This document shows, one piece after another, positions 1 to 5,999 of a stretch of 6,905 bases of DNA. The translations under genes were made by a program, and so were the position numbers. The DNA comes from Alphaproteobacteria bacterium (lineage in GTDB: Bacteria; Pseudomonadota; Alphaproteobacteria; Rs-D84). Position 1 is the first letter of the stretch. Every line of letters starts with the position of its first letter. The DNA lies in NCBI GenBank assembly GCA_024402755.1, contig JAKSTD010000020.1:1-6905 (forward strand), read 5' to 3'. Below the pieces are notes generated by a model that saw only the letters and a list, made by a program, of their open reading frames with translations, did no database searches and was not told the origin of the DNA.

Positions 1-1888
1 AAAGAACAAGATTTCCAAATGCACGCGGATCTGGCCCCAGCCAATAATCATCTTTTGGATGCAACCTTAGTATATGACGCGCATAGAAAGCATACGGATT
101 ATGAATTAACACTTCTAATTCTGTCACATAAACATCACTTTTATCAATCGGTGGTATCGGCGCGGTATAATCAAGAGAGTTATATTGTATATCATCCCTA
201 TCGCGCACAGATTGTAAAATATCATCTGCGGATTCTATATCACCAATCGCAACACGCACACGCGATAAAAATCTTGATTCTGTTGTCAATGTTCCACCGG
301 ATTGCCGTGAACGCAACCAATACACTTCTTGACCACAAGACAGTATCATAAAATCTAGTGCTTGTAACGCAACCTTTCGATTTGGGGAAGGCAATCCAAT
401 TTTTTGAGAAATATCTCGTGGTAACCACGCGTTTTCATAACCTGTGCTTGGGAACATACCTTCGTTAAGACCGGTTAAAATTACAACATCCGCGGTCTGC
501 ATACGCGATTCAATCGTTCCAATAACACACACACGACAATCTCCATTTTTTATCCGGCGCACAGAAACACTTTTAATCGCATCCAAAATAAAAGAACACA
601 AATAAAAAATGTTTAACACAATATCATTCGCACATAACATATCTGCTGTTTCTTTTATTGCGTTCCAAATGGGAATATCACTTTCATTTTCAATTTCAAA
701 ATTTGGCTGAAAATCAAAACCATTGTTTTCATCAACGAAACGCACCAACATATCAAATAAATTATAATTATTTTGTGCATATAACTTTTCAAATTCACCG
801 TTATTATTTTCAATCCAATCATCAAATAAATTTAATATCGCGCGACCTACATCTGTCATTATCCCCGAAACACCAGCCGAAAAATCAGCATCAATACCCG
901 CATGCATCATTTCTGATTTTATTCTTTGGTTTGCCGCAGCATCTGGTGTAATTACCAATACAGATTTGTTTTGTTTTATTGCGCGCGCCGCAATTTCTGC
1001 GACACATCTGGCTTCTTCACTTTCGCGTAAACACTCAATCAATTTACAATTTTGTAATTTACTATTTATATGTTGCCCGCTATTTCCAAAAGCTATATTC
1101 ATAATATCAAAGCAATCATTTTCACCAACATCGATTGTCTGCACATCTTGCCAATTCAAACCCAACCTTTGCAAAAATTTATATTCATTATTATAAGGGT
1201 TCATATCTAATTCAAAATCTTCTGTTGCCCCAGATATTTTTCCAGATAATATAATTTTACCATTTTTTCTTTTTGCTATTTCCAGCATTAAATCAGCCGT
1301 TGCCGGAACAGATGCAGTTGACCCACACACAATAACACAATCATATTTATCAAGATGATTTACCCAAGATAAAATATCAGCATTTCTTTTTTGTGTTGTT
1401 GTTAACCTGTCTCTTGGTAATTGTTTTAATATATCCAGTATTCGCGCCTTGTTTTGAAAATGTGCAGCATATTTATCACTTATTATCTCAGACCAATTTA
1501 TATCATTTATATCAACACCTTCGTTTTCCAGATAATCTTGCATACGAATAAAATCGTGCGCCAAAGGCAATGCTGTCGCGATATTTTTTACATTTGCATC
1601 CATTGATAAAAGTTTCGCTAAAACAATAATGCGTTCTGTGTTTGAAACTGTATCTGGATATTCTTCGGTTTCTTCTTCTGCACCATCACCCAACGGAATT
1701 AAATTTGGAAGTATTGTTGCATGTCCAACTTTATCAACAATCATTTTTTCCGCACTTCGTATCGCGCGCCGCGAAGGTAAAAAAATCAAAACACGTGAAA
1801 AATCATTTTTATATTTTTCAATTTCTCCCCATAACGCATCCAGCATTTTACAAGGACTAGAAACATTAAATACATTTTTATTTAACAC
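1..1888 (-). CDS. addB: AddB, double-strand break repair helicase-nuclease subunit (partial, C-terminus off the left edge)
   Basis: 629 codons are open with no frameshift and the frame leaves the window at base 1. AddB pairs with AddA in the AddAB helicase-nuclease, which resects DNA double-strand ends for RecA-dependent repair in the cytoplasm. Visible marks of the alphaproteobacterial family: an N-terminal strand followed by LPSRRAIRSAEK (about 37-48) where other helicases carry a Walker A loop, so no GxxxxGK[ST] is seen; GTIESRMQTADVVILTGLNEG (about 457-477), the helicase-fold core; LPRDISQKIGLPSPNRK (489-505); and NPYAFYARHILRL (597-609), just before the expected nuclease domain. The family is usually about 1000 aa, so roughly the last third is missing. 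I chose GTG at 1888: an AAGGGA lies about 8 nt upstream, a stop sits a few codons further up in frame, and the first ATG (1846) would remove the conserved N-terminal VFNVSS strand. It overlaps engB by 11 bp, so translation is probably coupled. Confidence 0.93.
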   Translation of the reverse strand, partial: MLNKNVFNVSSPCKMLDALWGEIEKYKNDFSRVLIFLPSRRAIRSAEKMIVDKVGHATILPNLIPLGDGAEEETEEYPDTVSNTERIIVLAKLLSMDANVKNIATALPLAHDFIRMQDYLENEGVDINDINWSEIISDKYAAHFQNKARILDILKQLPRDRLTTTQKRNADILSWVNHLDKYDCVIVCGSTASVPATADLMLEIAKRKNGKIILSGKISGATEDFELDMNPYNNEYKFLQRLGLNWQDVQTIDVGENDCFDIMNIAFGNSGQHINSKLQNCKLIECLRESEEARCVAEIAARAIKQNKSVLVITPDAAANQRIKSEMMHAGIDADFSAGVSGIMTDVGRAILNLFDDWIENNNGEFEKLYAQNNYNLFDMLVRFVDENNGFDFQPNFEIENESDIPIWNAIKETADMLCANDIVLNIFYLCSFILDAIKSVSVRRIKNGDCRVCVIGTIESRMQTADVVILTGLNEGMFPSTGYENAWLPRDISQKIGLPSPNRKVALQALDFMILSCGQEVYWLRSRQSGGTLTTESRFLSRVRVAIGDIESADDILQSVRDRDDIQYNSLDYTAPIPPIDKSDVYVTELEVLIHNPYAFYARHILRLHPKDDYWLGPDPRAFGNLVL

Positions 1889-2432
1889 CGATAATATCCC
1901 TTAATTCGTCCAGACCCGTTTTCTTTTCAGCCGAAGTTTCCAATATTTTTTCAACCATCGCAGGATGATTATCATGTTCAATTTTTAATTGTTCTTTTTC
2001 ACGAATGCGTTTATCTTTTTTTGTGTAAACAATTTGATAACAGATTCCATTTTCATCACAAAAATTCATCAAATCCAAATCAGAATCTTTGACCCCAACC
2101 CGCGAATCTATCAATATAAACAACCGTCGAAGTTGTGAACGATTTAATAAATATTCTTCTAAACGGTTAAGCCAGCGCATTGCTTCCGCCTTAGACACAC
2201 GGGCATATCCATACCCCGGCAAATCAACAATCATAGATTTATCGTGTATATTAAAAAGATTCAAACTTTGCGTCCGTCCAGGTGTATTCGAAGTGCGCGC
2301 AATCTTTTCATTTACAATCGCATTTATCAATGAAGATTTACCAACATTACTGCGCCCAACAAAAGCGTATTCCGCAAAACCAGTATTTGGCAAAGATTTA
2401 AATGTTTCAAAAGACCCAACAAATTTTATCAT
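1878..2432 (-). CDS. engB: EngB (YsxC/YihA), ribosome biogenesis GTP-binding protein
   Basis: A 184-aa TRAFAC-class GTPase of the usual length for EngB, which in studied bacteria is essential for 50S ribosomal subunit assembly. The GTP-binding motifs are in order: G1 GRSNVGKSS (26-34), switch I TPGRTQ (50-55), G3 DLPGYGYA (70-77), G4 TKKDK (137-141) and G5 TSAEKKTG (166-173). The GRSNVGKSSLIN and DLPGYGYA forms are specific to EngB among Era-like GTPases. The ATG overlaps the rsmI stop in an ATGA arrangement (4-bp overlap), with only a weak GGTGA upstream, which fits translational coupling within the rsmI-engB-addB operon. Nothing essential is missing. The GTPase assignment is seen directly; the role in assembly is known from the family. 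Confidence 0.97.
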   Translation of the reverse strand: MIKFVGSFETFKSLPNTGFAEYAFVGRSNVGKSSLINAIVNEKIARTSNTPGRTQSLNLFNIHDKSMIVDLPGYGYARVSKAEAMRWLNRLEEYLLNRSQLRRLFILIDSRVGVKDSDLDLMNFCDENGICYQIVYTKKDKRIREKEQLKIEHDNHPAMVEKILETSAEKKTGLDELRDIIGVK

Positions 2433-3217
2433 AATTTTTTCACCAATTTTTTATATGCTTCTTTTTTTGAAATACCAGCGCGCACAGCCAATTCTGCCGC
2501 CGCAGATTTCGTTGAACCAGATACAATATTATTCACAATTTCACTGATTTCACCATCCGTCATTTTTTTATCTGGCGCCGGTGCAACCACAATAACTATC
2601 TCCCCACGTGGTGGTTCTATATTAACCAAATCAGCAGGATAACCGATAATTGTTTCTTCATGTATTTTTGTAATTTCACGAACGATTGCTATTTTTCGTT
2701 CTGGCATAACAGATGCCAAAGTTTTAATTGTGTTCATAATGCGATTCGGACTTTCATAATAGACAACAGTATGACGAATACGATTATCTTCACGCACTTT
2801 TTTTTCATCAAAAAAACCACAAAATGTGAATCTGTCCGTGGGGAACCCGGACAAAACCAATGCAGATATCACGGCTGTGGGGCCAGGAACGATAAATACA
2901 TCAACCCCCGCATCACGTGCCGCATGCACAATACGAAATCCAGGGTCACTGATACCCGGCATTCCTGCATCAGACACCGCGGCAACAGATTGCCCATTTT
3001 GAATTTTTTCAATCAAAGAACCGACAACCTCTCTTTCATTATGTTCGTGACACGAAACAACTTTTGTTTTTATACCAAAATGATGTGCTAACTTTCCAAA
3101 AACCCGCGTATCTTCTGCTGCAATTAAATCAACATTTTGCAAAATTTCAATCGCCCGTGGCGATAAATCAGCCAAATTTCCAATTGGTGTTCCAATAATG
3201 TAAAGTCCTGATTGCAT
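2429..3217 (-). CDS. rsmI: RsmI, 16S rRNA (cytidine-1402 2'-O) methyltransferase
   Basis: 262 aa, tetrapyrrole-methylase fold, uses S-adenosylmethionine to 2'-O-methylate C1402 in the decoding centre of 16S rRNA. Motifs seen: GTPIGNLAD (9-17), AEDTR (34-38), HEHNE (57-61), VSDAGMPGISDPG (81-93), VPGPTA (110-115), YYESPNR (153-159), REITKIHEE (180-188) and a C-terminal helical part ending in SKKEAYKKLVKKL. The frame extends upstream to an ATG at 3268, but I chose ATG 3217 because an AAAGGA sits about 7 nt before it, the protein then starts at the family's usual MQSGLYIIGTPIGNL, and the longer form would start on top of the divergent gene's start codon. The segment after GFF (135-147) is shorter than the lysine/arginine-rich loop common in RsmI. 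First gene of the minus-strand operon. Confidence 0.96.
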   Translation of the reverse strand: MQSGLYIIGTPIGNLADLSPRAIEILQNVDLIAAEDTRVFGKLAHHFGIKTKVVSCHEHNEREVVGSLIEKIQNGQSVAAVSDAGMPGISDPGFRIVHAARDAGVDVFIVPGPTAVISALVLSGFPTDRFTFCGFFDEKKVREDNRIRHTVVYYESPNRIMNTIKTLASVMPERKIAIVREITKIHEETIIGYPADLVNIEPPRGEIVIVVAPAPDKKMTDGEISEIVNNIVSGSTKSAAAELAVRAGISKKEAYKKLVKKL

Positions 3218-3240
3218 TTTAAATCCTTTTACATTAGAAT
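3212..3240 (+). promoter_or_regulatory. Predicted promoter of the lipoprotein gene
   Basis: TTGCAT (3212-3217) and TAGAAT (3235-3240) are spaced by exactly 17 bp. Transcription would start near 3247, giving a leader of about 20 nt that holds the AGGTAGGA ribosome binding site. The -35 box covers the start codon of rsmI on the other strand. The two divergent -10 boxes overlap, so the promoters probably compete. Confidence 0.45.
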
Positions 3241-3268
3241 AATAACATACAAGAGGTAGGATTTTCAA
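3239..3268 (-). promoter_or_regulatory. Predicted promoter of the rsmI-engB-addB operon
   Basis: On the minus strand a TTGAAA (3268-3263) and a TATTAT (3244-3239) are separated by 18 bp. This would place the transcript start near 3232, leaving a leader of about 14 nt that still contains the AAAGGA ribosome binding site of rsmI. The -35 box lies on the first codon of the divergent lipoprotein gene. Motif match only, moderate support. Confidence 0.4.
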
Positions 3269-4872
3269 TGTATATGAAAAAATTTTTAATTTTTATGGGA
3301 CTTTTATTGGCTGGTTGCAGTGGACAACATATTATGAAAACTGCACAAATTGGGACATCTGCCCCGACTGATATTCAATCCAGTTATTTATATTCAACAT
3401 CAATTTACGAGACTGACAGTGCCGGTCCATATGCAAATGTAGCGGTGTTATTACCAATGACTGGCGATGCGAAAGCTGTTGGCAACGACATAAAAACATC
3501 GATTGAAACTGCCTTTTTGCGCAAAACGAAACAGAATATCAAGGTATCATTTTTTGATTTGCCAAATGACAAATATGCCCGTCGTGATGCAATACGCAAC
3601 GCACTAGAAATCAACCCAAATGTTATAATTGGCCCACTGTTCGCAGAAGACACAGAAATTTTACGTGATTCAAAATCATCACAAACTCCGGTTATATCTT
3701 TTACATCTGATGTAAATGCATTGGGTGATAATGTTGTGACAACTAATTTAATTCCTACACAAAGTATCGAAACCATCGTTCGCCAAATGCAAAAAGACGG
3801 TGCGCGTAATATGTTGGTTTTGGCACCAGACGACAATTCTGGCAAACAAATGGCGGCAGTGGCAAGTCGCGTTGCATCTGCCTATAATATACCAATAAAT
3901 GGATTATTCTATTACTTGCCTAACAATTCGTATTCAATCAAAGATGCTGCGCAACGTGCATCTATGTATAACACTCGCAAGGCCGCAAACACCCGTGCGC
4001 GTGAGGTTTTATCAGACATCCTTGCAAAAGAATCTTTGTCTGCGAACGACAAACGCAACTTGCGGGTGCAACTGGAAAAAATATCCAGAACAGAAACATT
4101 GGGTAAAGTACCATATGATGCGATTTTGTTTCTTGGCAATGGGGATGATTCAAAAACAATGGCATCTTTCTTGCGCTATTACGGGGTAAGTAATCGTGAT
4201 GCAGCATTTTACGGAACAACACTTTGGCATGGTTCTGATATTGCCTCTGATTTCACAATGAGTGGCGCAAAATACGCAACACTACCGGAAATTTCAAATA
4301 ATTTTATCAGTCTTTATAACATGATGGGGGGCAAAGACCCAGATTACTTGGCTGCATTTGGATATGATGCTGCAAATTTAGCACTGGGTATGCTGTATTC
4401 ACAAAAGAATAATTCTGCATACCTTTATGATCCAAACGGATACTTGGGAACAACCGGTGCATTTCGTATGCAACCATCCGGGGAATCTGAACGCGCATTA
4501 CGCATAATGGAACTAAATGGTTCTGGCAATGCTGTCACATTTGCTGATGCACCAACGAATTTTTTAACCCCATTGTATAATATCAGGACGACAAATCTGC
4601 GCAATGTGTCAGAACGCGAATTGGCAACCCCTGGAATAAATCCTGGCGATTATATCAGCATACCTGATGAATTACGCAGGAAATCTGAATACAAAACAAA
4701 AACAATCGGCGCAAACAATGTTTCAGATTACGAAGACAGTCAGCAAACATACGCCCCTGTCCAGATATATGAATCGACCGAACAAGAAACAATATCGAAC
4801 CCAGAATTCGAAACAGCAAAACCCGAATCTGTTTCGCGTTCATATATTGATGTGGTTGAAATAGAAGAATAA
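3268..4872 (+). CDS. Penicillin-binding protein activator, LpoA/LppC-type periplasmic-binding-fold lipoprotein
   Basis: 534 aa. The N-terminus MYMKKFLIFMGLLLAGC is a lipoprotein signal peptide with lipobox LAGC (Cys17); Ser at +2 favours the outer membrane. From about 56 a type-I periplasmic-binding fold follows: NVAVLLPMTGDAKAVGNDI (57-75), NVIIGPLFAEDTEIL (118-132), PVISFTSD (141-148), NMLVLAPDD (181-189), YDAILFLGNGDD (283-294) and YLAAFGYDAANLA (360-372). This family activates peptidoglycan synthases in the periplasm; E. coli LpoA activates PBP1A. The partner is not shown here. Residues about 475-534 form a low-complexity acidic tail outside the fold. AGGTAGGA lies 6 nt before the chosen ATG; the second ATG (3274) is 12 nt away and less likely. 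The divergent position next to rsmI matches yraM-yraL in E. coli and supports the call. No clear terminator follows: the tRNA promoter begins 5 bp after the stop. Confidence 0.85.
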   Translation: MYMKKFLIFMGLLLAGCSGQHIMKTAQIGTSAPTDIQSSYLYSTSIYETDSAGPYANVAVLLPMTGDAKAVGNDIKTSIETAFLRKTKQNIKVSFFDLPNDKYARRDAIRNALEINPNVIIGPLFAEDTEILRDSKSSQTPVISFTSDVNALGDNVVTTNLIPTQSIETIVRQMQKDGARNMLVLAPDDNSGKQMAAVASRVASAYNIPINGLFYYLPNNSYSIKDAAQRASMYNTRKAANTRAREVLSDILAKESLSANDKRNLRVQLEKISRTETLGKVPYDAILFLGNGDDSKTMASFLRYYGVSNRDAAFYGTTLWHGSDIASDFTMSGAKYATLPEISNNFISLYNMMGGKDPDYLAAFGYDAANLALGMLYSQKNNSAYLYDPNGYLGTTGAFRMQPSGESERALRIMELNGSGNAVTFADAPTNFLTPLYNIRTTNLRNVSERELATPGINPGDYISIPDELRRKSEYKTKTIGANNVSDYEDSQQTYAPVQIYESTEQETISNPEFETAKPESVSRSYIDVVEIEE

Positions 4873-4876
4873 ACAC

Positions 4877-4904
4877 TTGCGTTTAAAAAAAAATACGATA
4901 TAAT
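4877..4904 (+). promoter_or_regulatory. Promoter of the tRNA-Gly/tRNA-Tyr transcript
   Basis: TTGCGT (4877-4882), 16 bp spacer with a run of nine A, then a perfect TATAAT (4899-4904). The expected start near 4911 lies about 14 nt before the mature tRNA-Gly. The -10 box is the centre of a perfect inverted repeat TACGAT-ATA-ATCGTA (4894-4908). Confidence 0.75.
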
Positions 4905-4924
4905 CGTATGGCTTTGAATTCATT

Positions 4925-4999
4925 GCGAGCATAGTTCAAAGGCTAGAATGCAAGCCTTCCAAGCTTGAAATGAGGGTTCGATTCCCTCTGCTCGCACCA
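4925..4999 (+). tRNA. tRNA-Gly, anticodon TCC, CCA encoded
   Basis: 75 nt. Acceptor GCGAGCA pairs fully with TGCTCGC (4989-4995), then discriminator A (4996) and CCA (4997-4999). D-stem GTTC/GAAT encloses AAAGGCTA; anticodon stem CAAGC/GCTTG is perfect with loop CTTCCAA, giving anticodon TCC at 4958-4960, which reads GGA and probably GGG. Variable loop is 4 nt; T-arm GAGGG-TTCGATT-CCCTC is perfect. All invariant positions (U8, A14, G18G19, TTC) are present. The discriminator is A where bacterial tRNA-Gly usually has U. It is probably cotranscribed with the tRNA-Tyr 99 bp downstream. Confidence 0.97.
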
Positions 5000-5000
5000 C

Positions 5001-5043
5001 GAAATTTCGTTATCGCGCGCAGTGCGCACGATTAAGAAATTTC
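5001..5043. repeat. Long imperfect palindrome after tRNA-Gly
   Basis: GAAATTTC (5001-5008) recurs at 5036-5043 and, being self-complementary, pairs with itself. Inside it ATCG (5012-5015) pairs with CGAT (5029-5032) and GCGC (5017-5020) with GCGC (5024-5027) around loop AGT. No T-run follows, so it is unlikely to be an intrinsic terminator. It may act in processing of the tRNA precursor or be a REP-like repeat. Confidence 0.7.
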
Positions 5044-5046
5044 AGT

Positions 5047-5074
5047 GTCCCACGAAGTTTTAACGAAGTGGGAC
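5047..5074. repeat. Hairpin between the two tRNA genes
   Basis: GTCCCAC (5047-5053) pairs perfectly with GTGGGAC (5068-5074) around a 14-nt loop that itself contains CGAAG and ACGAAG as a near direct repeat. No T-run follows. Together with the preceding palindrome it fills most of the spacer between the tRNAs. Confidence 0.65.
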
Positions 5075-5098
5075 CCCAAAAAGAAATATACAAGTTCA

Positions 5099-5184
5099 GG
5101 GCGCGCGCCGGAGTCGGAGAGCCGGGGCAGACTGTAAATCTGTTGTCTTTGACTGAGGTGGTTCGACTCCACCCGCTCCCACCA
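5099..5184 (+). tRNA. tRNA-Tyr, anticodon GTA, long variable arm, CCA encoded; atypical acceptor
   Basis: 86 nt, class II. Acceptor GGGCGCG (5099-5105) pairs with CGCTCCC (5174-5180) except for a C4-U69 mismatch; discriminator A, then CCA (5182-5184). D-stem CCGG/CCGG, anticodon stem GCAGA/TCTGT with loop CTGTAAA (anticodon 5134-5136), a 13-nt variable arm with GTC-TTT-GAC, and perfect T-arm GGTGG-TTCGACT-CCACC. The nearly universal U8 is C here, although its usual partner A14 is present. The anticodon and T halves look fully functional. This may be the working tRNA-Tyr with unusual positions or a slightly decayed copy. Confidence 0.9.
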
Positions 5185-5194
5185 AAATAAAAAT

Positions 5195-5217
5195 CACACC
5201 CTTGCGGTGTGTTTTTT
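5195..5217 (+). terminator. Intrinsic terminator of the tRNA transcript
   Basis: CACACC (5195-5200), loop CTTGC, GGTGTG (5206-5211), then six T. Flanking AAAATAAAAA on the left and TTTTTTATTTT on the right extend the pairing, so it could also work on the minus strand. Confidence 0.85.
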
Positions 5218-5222
5218 ATTTT

Positions 5223-5419
5223 GCAAAAAGTGAGAGCGGGTGGAGCCGCCAGAGCGCCATGACACGACAGTGTCACACGAAAATTTTATTTTCGTGAATG
5301 ATTGGCGCGCATGGCGACTACGAGAATGAACATTTAGTAAAATATTAAAAAATCACAGTTTACAAGATTTTTTTAATTTTAATTAATGTTCATCGAGGCC
5401 CCACCCACCAAGTCTTGCC
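5223..5419. repeat. Structured element, copy A (candidate noncoding RNA or palindromic repeat)
   Basis: Nested stems on one strand: P1 GGGTGGAGCC (5238-5247) with GGCCCCACCC (5397-5406), one mismatch; P2 GCCA (5248-5251)/TGGC (5312-5315); P3 GCGCCA (5254-5259)/TGGCGC (5303-5308); P4 TGACAC (5260-5265)/GTGTCA (5270-5275); P5 CACGAAAA (5276-5283)/TTTTCGTG (5289-5296); P6 ATGAACATT (5326-5334)/AATGTTCAT (5385-5393), continuing inward as an AT-rich helix around 5339-5379. Blocks shared with copy B: GCGACTACGA (5314-5323), the TCGAGGC after P6, and CCAAGTCTTGCC (5408-5419). It begins right after the tRNA terminator and ends just before a second terminator, so a transcript of about 200 nt is possible, but I see no promoter of its own. 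Not recognised as a known RNA family. Confidence 0.6.
5231..5247 (-). repeat. Inverted copy of the tRNA-Tyr 3' end
   Basis: GAGCGGGTGGAG (5234-5245) is the exact reverse complement of 5167-5178 in the T-arm/acceptor of tRNA-Tyr. The similarity extends a few bases to each side with single mismatches. It lies just past the terminator, so tRNA end, terminator and inverted copy form one nested palindrome. Confidence 0.75.
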
Positions 5420-5436
5420 CACCAGAAAACACAAAC

Positions 5437-5459
5437 ACACCCTTTATGGGGTGTTTTTT
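5437..5459 (+). terminator. Predicted intrinsic terminator between the two structured elements
   Basis: ACACCC (5437-5442), loop TTTATG, GGGTGT (5449-5454), with a run of six T (5454-5459) followed by ATTTT. It closely resembles the terminator after tRNA-Tyr, including a preceding CCCACCA (5418-5424). It would end readthrough from the tRNA unit or a transcript of copy A. Confidence 0.65.
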
Positions 5460-5460
5460 A

Positions 5461-5681
5461 TTTTGTGGATGTGGTTTGGTGAGAATCTCTTTGGTTCGAA
5501 AACAAGTAGATTTGGCAAACAAAGTGAAGCCAAATCATCACGGTTTCCGCGCAGGCATTTTATGCCGAGCGACTACGAAGATACACAACTAGAAAAATCA
5601 TAAAAACGGAGATTTTTAATTCGAGTTTTTATAGATTTTTATTATTGTGTATCAAGGCGCACCCGCCCGCCAAGTTTTACC
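5461..5681. repeat. Structured element, copy B (diverged tandem copy of A)
   Basis: Same order of parts as copy A: hairpin GATTTGGC (5509-5516)/GCCAAATC (5529-5536), hairpin GGCAT (5554-5558)/ATGCC (5562-5566), the block GCGACTACGA (5569-5578), then a long AT-rich hairpin with basal stem GATACACAA (5580-5588)/TTGTGTATC (5645-5653) and inner stems AAAAATC (5593-5599)/GATTTTT (5634-5640) and ATAAAAAC (5600-5607)/GTTTTTAT (5625-5632). It is followed by TCAAGGC and CCAAGTTTTACC. The basal stem sequence differs from copy A but remains perfectly paired. A closing helix TTTGGTGAG with CCCGCCAAG (5664-5672 region) is possible but needs two wobbles and a mismatch. Confidence 0.6.
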
Positions 5682-5724
5682 GTATCAAAAAACATACAAA
5701 TTTACAAAATCCCATTTAACGAAT

Positions 5725-5753
5725 TTGCAATTCATTACAAATATGTTTATAAT
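5725..5753 (+). promoter_or_regulatory. Promoter of the two-gene membrane operon
   Basis: TTGCAA (5725-5730), 17-bp spacer, perfect TATAAT (5748-5753). A start near 5760 gives a leader of about 18 nt before the ATG at 5778. Confidence 0.75.
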
Positions 5754-5777
5754 AAGTAGAGAATCCACGGACACAAA

Positions 5778-5987
5778 ATGGCAAAATTTGATATAGAACA
5801 TAAGATTAATCAAAATGCGCTAGTCGTAATAATTGGTGCTCTGTTTGTTTTTGTGAGTGAATATTTTAAAATAGCTTTTATTGTTTGGGCAACAGGTGTT
5901 GTTCTTATTGTACCATCAACAGTAAGTGTGTTAATAACTTTAATTGCATATACTACTAACTATTGGAAAAAGAAAACCAAAATTTAA
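5778..5987 (+). CDS. Small membrane protein of unknown function (69 aa)
   Basis: I do not recognise this family. A short polar N-terminus (MAKFDIEHKINQN) is followed by two or three hydrophobic segments: about 14-29 (LVVIIGALFVFVSEY) and about 32-59 (a long stretch from IAFIVWATG to LIAYTT with Pro46), and it ends in a basic tail WKKKTKI, probably cytoplasmic. Size, two-segment layout and basic tail are like small holins or phage-encoded membrane proteins, but that is a resemblance of shape only. A strong promoter lies directly upstream, while the ribosome binding site is weak (ACGGA, 6 nt before ATG). The next gene follows after 12 nt, so the two form an operon. Base composition is visibly more AT-rich than the core genes on the left, suggesting acquired DNA. 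Confidence 0.7.
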   Translation: MAKFDIEHKINQNALVVIIGALFVFVSEYFKIAFIVWATGVVLIVPSTVSVLITLIAYTTNYWKKKTKI

Positions 5988-5999
5988 AAAGGATAAAAA

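Noticed and set aside
1..1888. Possible frameshift or decay of addB
   Set aside because: I translated the whole strand; one frame stays open for 629 codons with family motifs in order. Only the window edge truncates it.
2089..3091. Plus-strand open frames of 143-152 aa opposite engB and rsmI
   Set aside because: They are antisense to genes with complete family motifs and have no start signals.
5010..5276. 88-aa open frame on the minus strand
   Set aside because: It runs antisense across tRNA-Tyr, its terminator and the inverted repeat; GGSGWSRTTSVKDNRFT is the typical false peptide from an antisense tRNA.
5386..5603. Two overlapping plus-strand open frames of 62-68 aa
   Set aside because: They cross a terminator hairpin and structured element B, have no ribosome binding site and use low-complexity translation of stems. 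The frame-level similarity to copy A is noted as a finding only.
5223..5681. Integron attC sites, tmRNA, retron RNA or RNase P as explanations for elements A and B
   Set aside because: No GTTRRRY/RYYYAAC core pairs, no tag reading frame with tRNA-like ends, no reverse transcriptase gene in the window, and no RNase P or SRP consensus motifs were seen.
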